Origin: a virus
IMG/VR virus record: IMGVR_UViG_3300046018_000239
Span: 1 to 63,997 of that record
DNA: 63,997 bases
Reading direction: 5' to 3' (one strand)
Position 1 is the first letter of the stretch. Every line of letters begins with the position of its first letter. The notes beneath the pieces were generated by a model, which searched no databases, was not told the origin of the DNA, and was given only the letters and a program-made list of their open reading frames with translations. The translations under genes were made by a program, and so were the position numbers. Shown piece by piece: positions 32,034 through 41,442 of this stretch.

Positions 32034-33910
32034 TGCCTCGCTCAACCCGAGTTGCCGAGTTCGATGTTCAGCGGCCAGGCTATGGCGGCAAGACGGTCAC
32101 GGTCTATGTCGGCGGCACCACCACGCCGGCCAGCGTGTACTCCGACCCCGCCCTGACCGTCGCAGCTGCAAACCCGCAGACCCTGACCAATACCCTCGGG
32201 CCGGATGGGGTGACGGCCTATGGCAAGTGGATCGCGCCGATCTATGTCGGAACGCCCTACGAGTTGAAGGTCGGCGGCACGGATGCGACCGGCATCGAGC
32301 GCCTGCCGCTGTACGACTTCGACGGGGTGGATATGTCCACCGGCACGGCGGAAGCGACCCGCGGCACGGTTGCCCGCACGCTCGCGGCCCACTTCGACGA
32401 TGTGATCCACGTCTCCGACTTCGGCACGCTGGGGAACTCCTCGGCGGCGAACACCACCACCCTGGCGGCGGCCATCGGCGCCGCGGCTACGCAGCAGGGC
32501 GGCAAGGTGCTGGTGCCGCCAGGCAACTGGACTTTCACCACCCTCACGCTGCCGGCCGGCGTGATTCTGGCGGGCGACGGTTCCGGCGTCTGCACCCTGC
32601 GCAGCCTGGAAGCCCAGGCCGTGGTGACGCTGGGCGGCAACGGCGCCGGCCTGGCTGGCATCACGCTGGACGGGGTGAACCTGCTGACCGCTTCGATCGG
32701 CGTCTATGCGGTCGGGCGCACGGACGTTGTGCTGGATGACGTGGTGGTCAAGCGGTTCGATACCGGCATCCATGTGAAGGGCGGCGACCGCATGGTAGCG
32801 CGGCGCTTCTACCTCTCGAACTGCAACAAGGGTGCCGACTTCCGCGGTGATGACGACGCCTCTGCCAGCGCCGCCGGCGGGCCGTTCCGTGGCCTGCTAT
32901 GGGAAGGCGGGAAGGTGGACCTCTGCACCACCTGGGGCGTGAAGTTCAGCTTCATCGACGACATTGTGCAGGGCGCTGATATCTTCAGCGTGGACTTCCT
33001 GTCGAATGCCTGCCCGGCGGTGTTCCTCAATGGCGCGCGTTCGGTGCAACTGGACGGCTGCCGGTGGGCCTCGAACACCACCAATATCCAGATCCAGGAC
33101 GACACCAACGCGAGCCGGATCGCCGACAACACCGCGCGCCAGTTCGCCGTGAACAATGGCCGGATGAACGCCGGCCAGATTCTGTTCAACGGCATCTGCG
33201 ACAAAGTGCTGTTCGATCGCTGCGACTTCGTGAACATCAGCTTCGTCCTCAGCATCCCGACGAACGCGATCCTGCTGCTGGACTGCCGCGAGGACGCGGC
33301 CTGCACCAGCACCGGCGCCACCTCCAAACTGCTGCGCTACGCCAGGTCCGGCCGCGGCCAAGTTCCGGGCGTGACCACGGACAACACCTGGACCATCGCC
33401 TGGAGCCTGTCGCTGAACCCGGGCGAGATTGTCCGTCTGCGGGGGCGGTTCCTGGCGCGGCAGCGGGACGGCGTGAACCAGCTTTCCGGCGAGATCGTCG
33501 CCACGGGCAGCCGGGCGCCGGCCAACTTGGGCTTCGATACCGCCGTGGGAACCCTGGCCATCGGCTCCATCGTCAGCGGCGGCACCTCGGGCGCCTCGGG
33601 GCGCGTCGTGTCCAGCACCCAATCCGGTACCGCCGGCAGCCTCGGCGTGCGGGACATTCAGGGCATCTTCGTGGTCGGCGAGACGCTGGCAACCTCGACC
33701 GGGCAGACCGCGCGCTGCGCCTCGCCGCTGGATACCCCGGCGGTCACGGTCAACAGCGCCGATGTGGCCAGCGTTACCCCGGCGCCGAAGACGGACTCGA
33801 CCTGGGACTACACTGTGGACGCGCAAACCCCGCTGGTCCGGGTGAAGGTGAAGGGTGGCGCCAGCCAGATTGTCGAGTGGCTTGTCGAAGTCGATGTGAT
33901 GAGGCCCTGA
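32033..33910 (+). CDS. Tailspike with pectate-lyase-like beta-helix, 625 aa
   Basis: After the shared N-terminal anchor (about 1-95), the central region HVSDFGTLGNSSAANTTTLA, GGKVLVPPGNWTF and PAGVILAGDGSG is the start of a right-handed beta-helix of the Pectate_lyase_3 type; repeated N-x-V/I and turn patterns follow to about residue 430. The C-terminal domain (SGGTSGASGRVVSS) is a beta sandwich. Such spikes bind and often cleave surface polysaccharide; the catalytic residues cannot be assigned by eye. Confidence 0.78.
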   Translation: MPRSTRVAEFDVQRPGYGGKTVTVYVGGTTTPASVYSDPALTVAAANPQTLTNTLGPDGVTAYGKWIAPIYVGTPYELKVGGTDATGIERLPLYDFDGVDMSTGTAEATRGTVARTLAAHFDDVIHVSDFGTLGNSSAANTTTLAAAIGAAATQQGGKVLVPPGNWTFTTLTLPAGVILAGDGSGVCTLRSLEAQAVVTLGGNGAGLAGITLDGVNLLTASIGVYAVGRTDVVLDDVVVKRFDTGIHVKGGDRMVARRFYLSNCNKGADFRGDDDASASAAGGPFRGLLWEGGKVDLCTTWGVKFSFIDDIVQGADIFSVDFLSNACPAVFLNGARSVQLDGCRWASNTTNIQIQDDTNASRIADNTARQFAVNNGRMNAGQILFNGICDKVLFDRCDFVNISFVLSIPTNAILLLDCREDAACTSTGATSKLLRYARSGRGQVPGVTTDNTWTIAWSLSLNPGEIVRLRGRFLARQRDGVNQLSGEIVATGSRAPANLGFDTAVGTLAIGSIVSGGTSGASGRVVSSTQSGTAGSLGVRDIQGIFVVGETLATSTGQTARCASPLDTPAVTVNSADVASVTPAPKTDSTWDYTVDAQTPLVRVKVKGGASQIVEWLVEVDVMRP

Positions 33911-33913
33911 CCT

Positions 33914-35317
33914 ATGGCGCAGTGGGCGAAGTGGCCGACGAAGGACGCGCTGTTCACCAACGCGGACCCGACGATCCTGCGGGTGGCGCCGGCGGCGGTG
34001 GAGAACCTCTATGCCAATGCCGCCGGCGGGTTCTCGCGCACGCCGGGGCTGCAGAGTTTCCTCAGCCTGCCGGGCGCCGGGCGCGTCTATGTCTATGGCT
34101 GGCGCGACAACCTGGTTGCTGCCACGCGCTCGGGGAAGATCTACCGTATTGGCCAGGACGGCGTGGCGGAGGACGTGACCGGCGTTCCGCTCTCCGGCGG
34201 GCAGCGGCCGGTGTTCTCCGGCACCGAGGATGAACTGGTCATCGCCGCCGGCGGGCCGATCCTGCGCCTGGCGTCGCGGCGCACGGAGATCCTGTCGGAC
34301 AACGCGCCGGCATCAACCCATGTGGCCTTTGTGGACGGCTACCTGGTGGCGATCGAGAGCCATAGCGGGCGGTTCTGGTACAGCGACCCCGGCGCCTACC
34401 GGACCTGGAGCGACCTGTCGGTGTTCACCGCCGACGCCAAGCCGGACGACCTGAACGCCTGCATCGTCACGCCCTACCGGGAACTGCTGCTGTGCGGCCA
34501 GGACAGCATCGAGCAGTACGAGCGGCTGGCGAATGGCAAGGCCCCCTTCTACCGGCGCTGGACCACGGGTGAAGGCCTTGGCTACCCCTACACCATCGTC
34601 GCCGATGTGAACGGCACCTGGGGGGTGAACAAGCGCAAGCAATTCGTCGAGTTCCGCGCCCAGGTCAGCCGCGAGCAGAGCGTCAATGTGGCGATGACCA
34701 TGCAGGCGGTGGAAGACTGGACCGACGCATGGGCCGCCCCGATCCTGGTCCACGGCCAGTGGTTCATCATCGTGCAGGCCCCGTTTGCCTCGAACCACTA
34801 CGGCGGCAAGGGCGTCACCTTCCTGCTGGACAACCGCACCCACAAATGGAGTTTCCTCTACGGCTGGAATGCCGCAGCTGGCCAGCCGGCGCGGTGGCCT
34901 GGCTGGTCCGTCGCCGACGCCTGGGGGCGCACCTTCGTCGGCGTCGAGGACGGCATCGCGGAGATGAGCGGCGACACCTACGATAACCTCGGCAGCCCAT
35001 CCCGGGTGCTGATGCGGTCGGCCCACGTTTCCGACTTCGGCCCGAGCCGCATCGACAACGTGCGTATTCGGCTGCGCCGCGGTGCCGGGCCGGCTGGCGG
35101 GCCTGTGCCGCAGGTCGGCCTGCGGATGATCCGCGACAACGCCCGCGCGACGAACTGGTCCTGGCGCAACCTGGGTGGGCCGGGCGACAACGACCTGACG
35201 CTGCGCTTTGGCGGCATGGGCAGCGCGGACACCTGGCAGATGGAAATCTGCTGCACCGACTCGGTGCCGTTCGAGTTGACCGAGGCGTGGGCGCAGGTGG
35301 AGCGGCTGGGGTGGTAG
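33914..35317 (+). CDS. P22 gp10-like tail hub, packaged-DNA stabilisation protein
   Basis: 467 aa, close to P22 gp10 (about 470). A beta-propeller-like pattern of repeated strands runs from residue 20 to 330 (YVYGWRDNLVAATRSGKIYR, HVAFVDGYLVAIE, GRFWYSDPGAYRTWSDL). The C-terminal third is beta-rich. It seals the portal-gp4 complex and forms the tail hub to which spikes attach. Confidence 0.85.
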   Translation: MAQWAKWPTKDALFTNADPTILRVAPAAVENLYANAAGGFSRTPGLQSFLSLPGAGRVYVYGWRDNLVAATRSGKIYRIGQDGVAEDVTGVPLSGGQRPVFSGTEDELVIAAGGPILRLASRRTEILSDNAPASTHVAFVDGYLVAIESHSGRFWYSDPGAYRTWSDLSVFTADAKPDDLNACIVTPYRELLLCGQDSIEQYERLANGKAPFYRRWTTGEGLGYPYTIVADVNGTWGVNKRKQFVEFRAQVSREQSVNVAMTMQAVEDWTDAWAAPILVHGQWFIIVQAPFASNHYGGKGVTFLLDNRTHKWSFLYGWNAAAGQPARWPGWSVADAWGRTFVGVEDGIAEMSGDTYDNLGSPSRVLMRSAHVSDFGPSRIDNVRIRLRRGAGPAGGPVPQVGLRMIRDNARATNWSWRNLGGPGDNDLTLRFGGMGSADTWQMEICCTDSVPFELTEAWAQVERLGW

Positions 35318-35619
35318 CGGCATCCGGCAATACCCTATCGCCGCCGCCGCGCCTTTCCGGCGACCAGCAGGCCGACAACCAGGCGATGCAGCAATGGGTC
35401 CAGTCGCTCTATGTGGCGCTGGCGCTGAACGCGAATGTGGTCGGCACGCAGGAGGACCATGAGGCGCGGATTGCCAAGCTGGAGGCCGCGCTGGCGCAGA
35501 TCGCCGCCCTGACTGCGGCGGCATCGCCGGCCTCGGCCACCTACGCCCAAGCCGACGCCACGGTGCTGGCCGACAACATCAACGCCATCATCACCGCCGC
35601 AGGGAGCGTGACCGCATGA
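35311..35619 (+). CDS. Hypothetical coiled-coil protein, 102 aa
   Basis: GTG 35311 overlaps the end of the gp10-like gene. The product has a short N-terminal Pro stretch, then a helix ALALNANVVGTQEDHEARIA, leading into an Ala/Leu coiled coil. It sits where P22-type phages encode small tail or ejection helpers. Overlaps the next start by ATGA. The tail is uncertain in function. Confidence 0.55.
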   Translation: MVAASGNTLSPPPRLSGDQQADNQAMQQWVQSLYVALALNANVVGTQEDHEARIAKLEAALAQIAALTAAASPASATYAQADATVLADNINAIITAAGSVTA

Positions 35620-38204
35620 CGCCCGATGAATGGCTGCGGAGCCTTGGAACAGGCAATGCGACGCTGGCCAGCTACCGCAACCCGGTGATCAACCTGCCGC
35701 AGGGGCTGCCGGGCTATCAGGTGCCGCTGGCACGCAGCAATGGCGCCGAGTTCCTGTATCCCGGCTTCGGCTGGGACCCGGAGCGACAGGGGCTGCCCGT
35801 CGCCCAGCAGGACTATGCGCCGAGCGCGCTGGCCGGTGTGACGGCAGCCGGGACCCCGGTGCCGAATGCGATCACGGCAAGCCGGCTCACCACCGGCGGG
35901 GGCAGCGACCTTGCCGCGACCCTGCTGACCAAAGCCGGCCTGTTTGGCGCCAGCAAACTGCTGAACAGGGTGGTGAACCCGCAGCAGGGGGCGGCGCCCT
36001 CCAGCCAGCCGACACCAGCCGATGCAGTACCGGCCGACGCAACCGGCACCGATGCGCTGACGGCACCGGACGTGACGCCGGACCCGGGCGCTGGCCAAAC
36101 CCTTGTGCAACCGGATGCTGGCCTCGATGCGTTCCCCGCGGACCCGGCCGGCGGCTACACGCTGAACGCAGCCGATCCCGGCCTGGAGCCTGCCGCGGAT
36201 GCCATCGCGGCGGATGCGCCAGCCAGCGGAGGTGGGCTGTTCGGCCAAGCCTATGACGGCGCCGCGAACTACCTCAGCAACATCAACCCCATCACGGCCG
36301 GCGCTGGGGCGCTGGGGTCCTGGGGCGGCGGCCAGCTTGCCGCATCAATCGCGCCGGGCGATGCGGAGCAGCAGCCCTTGGCGGCTTCCGTGGGCGGCAC
36401 CGCGGGTGGCGTGGCCGGCGGCGCGCTGGCCGGCGCGGCGGCGGGCGCCAGCGCGGGTAGCATCATCCCCGGCATCGGCACCTTGATCGGGGCGTTCGTC
36501 GGAGCGCTCGCCGCCGGTTCGCTGGGCGGCGGCTCGCCGGACATTCCCTATAGCTGGGCCAACGTCCACCTCGGGGATGGCGGGCTTCAGGCGGGCGGCG
36601 GCGAAGCCGGGAATGGTGGCGCCGCGGGCTACTCGACGCGGCTGGCGGGCGACGTTTCGCGCTACCTGACGACCCAGGCCACGCAAGCCGGGAACGTGAT
36701 CGACCCGACTTTCCTGGGCACCAGCTTCGATGTCGGGTCCTACAACGGCAACCTGACGTACCAGTTCAACACGCCGGGCTATGAGGGTTCGCCGCAGGGC
36801 GCGCACGAATACGACTGGCAGGGGAAGAACCCCCTGGACCTGGCGCAGTTCGCCTATTCCGACCTGGTGCGCCGCGGGGTGGTGACGCCGACGCCGCAAC
36901 TGGATTGGGCGACAGCGCAAGGCCAGGTCCAGCAGCAGCAGGATCAGGTCAAGACCGATTGGGAAGCAGCCCTTGCCGCCGGCAACAGCGATGTGCCGGA
37001 CCATTGGGACCCCAATGCGCTGAACATGACCTTCTACACGCAGCCCATGCAGCAGCTGCTTGCCGCCCAGCATCCCCGAGTGCAGACGCCCAACCTGGAG
37101 CAGCAGGGGGGCGGCGGCCCTTCGGGTGACAGCAGCGACAGTGGCGCGGCCAGCAGCGCCGAGGCAGGGACTTCCGGTTCCGCATCAGCAGGCCCGGCGG
37201 CCAGCAACAACTCCTCCGATAGCGTCAGCAGCGAGGACAGCCCCACCAGCGTGGACAGCATCGGCGACGCCTCGGCCAACGCGGGCACGCCTGCGGCCGC
37301 GCCGTCGATAACTGGCGACCCCGGGCCCGGTGGTCCGGGCGAGAGTTCGGCAGCCGCGCCGGCGAATGGCACGGGCGAGAGTTCGGCTGACAGCGGCGGC
37401 GGCCCTGGGGCACCAGGCACTGGCGGCCCCGGCGGGCCGGGTGATGCTGGCCCAGGCGACGCTGGCCCAGGTGCCGGCGAAGGCAGCGGCAGCAGCTACC
37501 GTGTCGGCGGCTTGGTCCCAGGCCCCGGCGGGGCGCCACAACCAGTCCCGATCACGGCGCACACCGGCGAGTTCGTGATCCGTCCCGAGGCCGTCCAGAA
37601 GTACGGCGAAGCCTTCCTTGAAGCCATCAACCAGGGGATTGCTCCCCGTAGCGGAGAAGCCGCGATGCCGATCATGCCGAACATGCGGCCGGGGATGATG
37701 ACGCCCGGGATGCTGCCGGGCCATCAGGAACCGGATGACGACGAGTACGGCGGGATGCCGGACGGCGATGCCGACGACCAGGGCGGTGACAACAGCGCCT
37801 CGCCGGAGTTCCCCTGGAACTCCCCCTACGGGAACGTCGCCACGGGGCCGAGCCCGTTCGAGGCCGCGACCGGGAATCCCGGGGCGCTGACGGGGCAGTC
37901 AGCGGTGGCCAACCTGCAGCGCATGGACCCGAACATGCAGGCGGCGATCCTCACCAGCATGGGCAGCAACCCCATGGTGGCGAGCGCCTGGCTGAACCTG
38001 CTGGGGCCGGGCTTCGAGCCGCTGGTGAAGACGGCGCTCGCGGCGTCCCAGGCGCTCCAGCAGCGGCAGGCGCAGATGATGGGCGGTGGCCAGCCGGGCA
38101 TGCCGCCCGGGGCGCCGCCGCAGGGCATGGCCGGCCCTCCGCCCGGCGCCGCGCCGCCGCAGCCCGGTATGCCCCCGCAGGGCATGCCTCCCGGCCGCAT
38201 GTAA
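35616..38204 (+). CDS. Internal virion/ejection protein, 862 aa
   Basis: Gly/Ala/Pro/Asp-rich protein with low aromatic content. Near residues 258-305 a glycine-zipper hydrophobic run (ALAGAAAGASAGSI, then IPGIGTLIGAFVGALAAGSL) is a candidate for membrane insertion. The middle is disordered (Ser/Gly/Asp-rich). A short conserved-looking block HTGEFVIRPEAVQKYGEAF lies near 650, and the end is Pro/Met/Gly-rich. The layout fits ejection proteins that leave the head with the DNA and form a channel. Sequence-level homology not established. Confidence 0.65.
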   Translation: MTPDEWLRSLGTGNATLASYRNPVINLPQGLPGYQVPLARSNGAEFLYPGFGWDPERQGLPVAQQDYAPSALAGVTAAGTPVPNAITASRLTTGGGSDLAATLLTKAGLFGASKLLNRVVNPQQGAAPSSQPTPADAVPADATGTDALTAPDVTPDPGAGQTLVQPDAGLDAFPADPAGGYTLNAADPGLEPAADAIAADAPASGGGLFGQAYDGAANYLSNINPITAGAGALGSWGGGQLAASIAPGDAEQQPLAASVGGTAGGVAGGALAGAAAGASAGSIIPGIGTLIGAFVGALAAGSLGGGSPDIPYSWANVHLGDGGLQAGGGEAGNGGAAGYSTRLAGDVSRYLTTQATQAGNVIDPTFLGTSFDVGSYNGNLTYQFNTPGYEGSPQGAHEYDWQGKNPLDLAQFAYSDLVRRGVVTPTPQLDWATAQGQVQQQQDQVKTDWEAALAAGNSDVPDHWDPNALNMTFYTQPMQQLLAAQHPRVQTPNLEQQGGGGPSGDSSDSGAASSAEAGTSGSASAGPAASNNSSDSVSSEDSPTSVDSIGDASANAGTPAAAPSITGDPGPGGPGESSAAAPANGTGESSADSGGGPGAPGTGGPGGPGDAGPGDAGPGAGEGSGSSYRVGGLVPGPGGAPQPVPITAHTGEFVIRPEAVQKYGEAFLEAINQGIAPRSGEAAMPIMPNMRPGMMTPGMLPGHQEPDDDEYGGMPDGDADDQGGDNSASPEFPWNSPYGNVATGPSPFEAATGNPGALTGQSAVANLQRMDPNMQAAILTSMGSNPMVASAWLNLLGPGFEPLVKTALAASQALQQRQAQMMGGGQPGMPPGAPPQGMAGPPPGAAPPQPGMPPQGMPPGRM

Positions 38205-38219
38205 TAGGAGAGCAGAGCC

Positions 38220-39191
38220 ATGGGCATGTTCGACGATTGGGGCTTGAGCGACCTGTTCTCCGGGCTGTTCGGCGGTGACGGCGGCGGCGGTGGCCCCGAC
38301 CTGGGAGCGATCGAGCAGACCCCGTTGCCCGACTTGCCCGGCTACACCCCCGGCGGCATCGAAGACCCCTCGCTTCCGATGCCGCCCCCAGCGCCGCCCG
38401 GTGACCCAGGCTCCGCCGGCGGCAAAAGCTGGTTCGGCCAGGCTACCGACGCGCTGGGCGGCGGGCGCGGCCTCGCCTCGCTCGCGGGCCTTGGCCTGGG
38501 CGCTGGGCTATCCGCCTCCGGCAACACCGCGGCGGCGAACACGGCCAGTGACGCGGCGGTGCGCGCGGCGCAGATCCAGGCCGACGCACAGGCGCAGGCC
38601 AGGGCCGCCTACCAGAAGAACGCGCTGGCGGGCATCGACGCGGTGAATACCGGCGTGAACAACTATGCCGCCACCATCAACCCGCTGCTGACGCCGAACC
38701 CGATCATGCTGCCGCAGTACCGCGGCCTGACGACCAGCCAGCAGATCGGCCTCGCCGACCTCGACCGGAACAACAAGGCGACTCTGGCCGCGTCCGGGCT
38801 GCGTGGTGCCGGCCGGGCGGGCATCGGCACGGTGATGGACAGCGAGAGCCGGTACATCGCCAACGCGCAGGATGGCAATGACCGGCAGCGCCTGCAGGCC
38901 ATGCAGCAGGCGCAGCAGACCGCGAACAGCGCCCGCACCGGCCTGGCGGGGGTCTATGCCGGCCAGGGCAGCACCATCGCCAACATCGAGACGGGCATCG
39001 GCAACAACGCCTCTGGCTCGCTGGCGACGACCGGCAACAACACGGCCGCCGCGGTCAACACGGTGGGGCAGACCCAGGCCGGAGCTACCCTGGCGAATAC
39101 GCAACTGGCTGGTGGCGCGCTGGGCAGCATCGGCGCCACGCTGGCGCGGGCCAGCAAAGCCGACAAAGCCGACGCCTACGGTCCCGTTTAA
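38220..39191 (+). CDS. Ejection-like structural protein, 323 aa
   Basis: N-terminus Gly/Pro-rich, then an Ala/Gly-rich hydrophobic run (about 81-100, with GLASLAGLGLGAGLSASG). The rest is a helical, Asn/Gln/Ala-rich body (residues 100-310), typical of P22 gp7/gp16-type ejection proteins. AGGAG sits nine bases upstream of the ATG. Second of three consecutive ejection-like proteins. Confidence 0.62.
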   Translation: MGMFDDWGLSDLFSGLFGGDGGGGGPDLGAIEQTPLPDLPGYTPGGIEDPSLPMPPPAPPGDPGSAGGKSWFGQATDALGGGRGLASLAGLGLGAGLSASGNTAAANTASDAAVRAAQIQADAQAQARAAYQKNALAGIDAVNTGVNNYAATINPLLTPNPIMLPQYRGLTTSQQIGLADLDRNNKATLAASGLRGAGRAGIGTVMDSESRYIANAQDGNDRQRLQAMQQAQQTANSARTGLAGVYAGQGSTIANIETGIGNNASGSLATTGNNTAAAVNTVGQTQAGATLANTQLAGGALGSIGATLARASKADKADAYGPV

Positions 39192-39202
39192 GGAGCAAGG
39201 CC

Positions 39203-40861
39203 ATGTCGCTCGCCTTCATCACTTCCGACCCGGCCGCCGCCGCCTACGACGCGCAGTCCGCGCGCATTCGTAGGGACGACGAGGAGACCAAGGCGCAGAA
39301 CGTAGATGCGGCCATGCGCCGTGGCCTCGGCGGCGTTTATGCCAACAGCCCAGCCACCGCGCCGCCGGTGGTTAGCGATATGCCGACTGATGCCGTGACG
39401 CCGCCGGCCCGGATGGAGCCAACCAATCCAGCGCCGCCGCCGCGGGCGGTGCCAGCCGCTACTGTCCGGCCGGAGAATGCCCCGGCCGTGGCCGCGCGCG
39501 AGCGAATCATGCGCGACCTACCGCCTGACCAGCAGCCTGCCGCGCTCGCGCAGGTCAGCGCCTCGGTCGCAAGCGGCCGAGGGCTGCCCGCAGCGCCGGT
39601 CTATGGCGGCGTCCGGCCTGATGCAGAGGCCCCGGGGTGGGACCGTGGCTTGGCCGCACCCTCTGGCGCCGTCCCAGCGATCGCTCCAGCAGCGGGCGCG
39701 GTGCCCGCCATGCCGCCGCCATCACCGCAATACGCCCAGGCCGGCGGAGGCGGCTACCGTCAGTTCAATCCGCTGGCCGGCGTCGTCGCTGAACTGTCGC
39801 GCACGCCCGGTGGTGGCGCGGCTGCGATGCAGGCGGCCATCGCCGGCGAAGGGATGGCGACGAAGCGCGCCATTGGAGACGGGCGCCTCCAGGCCGCGCA
39901 GGGGACTGACCGTCGCCGGGCCGAGCAGGCTGCCATGACGGCCCTCGGGAAGGGCGACCTGCAGGTCTATTCGTATTGGGCGCAGCGTGCGGGCATCAAC
40001 CTGCCTGACTCGGTGCTGCAGAGCGAGCAGGGCCGGCAGCGCGTAGCGACTGGCTCTCTCCTGGCCCAGCGGTTCTACAGCGACAAAGGCCAGATGCAGA
40101 ACTTCGTGCGGGCCTACATGCAGACCGGCGATGCTATGGCGGCTGCGACGGCAGCCGGTCGGCCCGTGGATGCCCCGGCTCAGTGGTCGCCGTCGTGGGT
40201 GCAGAACGCACAGGGCGAGATCGTCCAGATGTGGCAGAACCGGCGCGACCCGACGCAGGCGCCCGTGTTCGGCCAGATGCCGGCAGCACCGGCACCGGGC
40301 GCGACGGCCGGTCCAGCGGCGGCACCAGCGGGTGGGGCTCCTGCCGCGCCGCCGGCAGCCGGTGCGCCGGGCGGCCAAGTTCTCCGGCCACCCAGCAGCG
40401 GCGCGCAGGCCCGCGAGGCTGACCGGATGATACGCCTGCGGATGTTGAAGGCGGCCGGGCTCGACGATAGGCAGGCGAACCTCATTGCCGGCGGCGCGGC
40501 GATCACGCCGAGTACGTTGGCCCGCGTCTATACCAGCGTCGCCAACGAAGTCGGCGCTGATGTTCTGATTGCGCAGCCGCAGAAGGCCGCGGAAGTCGAA
40601 CGGCGCATGGCCGCATTCGGCCCCAACTGGCGTCAGATGCTTGCAGGCGGTCTCCCAGGTGGAGGGTCCTCGACTACGACCGCGCCCCCGCCTCCAGCCC
40701 CGGCCGCGCCCGCCGCAGCCGCGCCGCCGGCCAACCCTCGTGGCCTGCCCGTGCCCCGTACTCCGCAAGAAGCGAGGATGCTGCCGCCGGGGACTGAGTT
40801 CATGACGCCGGATGGCCGCACCCTACGCGTGCCAGCCGCGGCACCGGCGGCCGCCCCATGA
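39203..40861 (+). CDS. Ejection-like structural protein, 552 aa
   Basis: Ala/Pro/Gln-rich. N-terminal ~45 residues are charged helix, residues 50-190 are Pro/Ala-rich disorder, 195-330 contains a helical core (GGGAAAMQAAIAGEGMATK, then AEQAAMTALGKGDLQVYSYW), with a second module at 405-480. Very similar in composition to its neighbours, supporting a common ejection role. Overlaps the next start (ATGA). AAGGAG sits seven bases upstream. Confidence 0.6.
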   Translation: MSLAFITSDPAAAAYDAQSARIRRDDEETKAQNVDAAMRRGLGGVYANSPATAPPVVSDMPTDAVTPPARMEPTNPAPPPRAVPAATVRPENAPAVAARERIMRDLPPDQQPAALAQVSASVASGRGLPAAPVYGGVRPDAEAPGWDRGLAAPSGAVPAIAPAAGAVPAMPPPSPQYAQAGGGGYRQFNPLAGVVAELSRTPGGGAAAMQAAIAGEGMATKRAIGDGRLQAAQGTDRRRAEQAAMTALGKGDLQVYSYWAQRAGINLPDSVLQSEQGRQRVATGSLLAQRFYSDKGQMQNFVRAYMQTGDAMAAATAAGRPVDAPAQWSPSWVQNAQGEIVQMWQNRRDPTQAPVFGQMPAAPAPGATAGPAAAPAGGAPAAPPAAGAPGGQVLRPPSSGAQAREADRMIRLRMLKAAGLDDRQANLIAGGAAITPSTLARVYTSVANEVGADVLIAQPQKAAEVERRMAAFGPNWRQMLAGGLPGGGSSTTTAPPPPAPAAPAAAAPPANPRGLPVPRTPQEARMLPPGTEFMTPDGRTLRVPAAAPAAAP

Positions 40862-41442
40862 GTGGAGCGGACCCTTGGGCCGACTTCGAGCCGGTGCAGG
40901 GCGGCCCGGCTGGAATGACCTCGCTTGCCCCTGCTCAGGAAGCAGCTTTCCGCGGGACTTGGGCACCTGAAGTGGCCCGCCTTCAGGGCCGCTCAATCGG
41001 CGATCTGATGCGCGACCAGCAGGACTACGACCTGCGTGCCGCATACCGAGCCGGCGCCATGCCGGATGCGGATGGGCACCTCACTGATCTCGGCAAGCTG
41101 CCCAACCATCCGACCTTCTCGGAGGGCTCGGTCTATTCGACCCCAGCGCAGCGCGGTGGCCGGTGGATGGAAGATGGGCGAGGCAACGACCTGTTCTCCC
41201 CAGCGCCGACGAACCTGCGGCACCGCAGCTTGCCGGAGATGCGGCAATATTTCCGCGAGCGCGAACGGCCTGGCGCGCGGGTGCTGACCCCGCGAGGCGT
41301 GACCCCAATTCAGGGATGGGACGAGCCCGCTGCTATCCCGCCGGCCACTGTCCCCCGGCTCATGGGGGAAGACCCACGCCAAGGCCTGGCGTCCGTGACG
41401 GCGCAGCCCGCGCCTCCTCCGATACCCGAGGGCCAACCATGA
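40858..41442 (+). CDS. Hypothetical protein with WADFEPV tag, 194 aa
   Basis: ATGA overlaps at both ends. The N-terminus (MSGADPWADFEPVQ) shares a WA[GD]FEPV tag with the giant protein encoded next, implying common targeting, such as incorporation into the head. The body is helical and basic, with a LTDLGKLPNHPTF segment. The C-terminus is Pro-rich. Function unknown but clearly part of the ejection-protein set. Confidence 0.6.
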   Translation: MSGADPWADFEPVQGGPAGMTSLAPAQEAAFRGTWAPEVARLQGRSIGDLMRDQQDYDLRAAYRAGAMPDADGHLTDLGKLPNHPTFSEGSVYSTPAQRGGRWMEDGRGNDLFSPAPTNLRHRSLPEMRQYFRERERPGARVLTPRGVTPIQGWDEPAAIPPATVPRLMGEDPRQGLASVTAQPAPPPIPEGQP

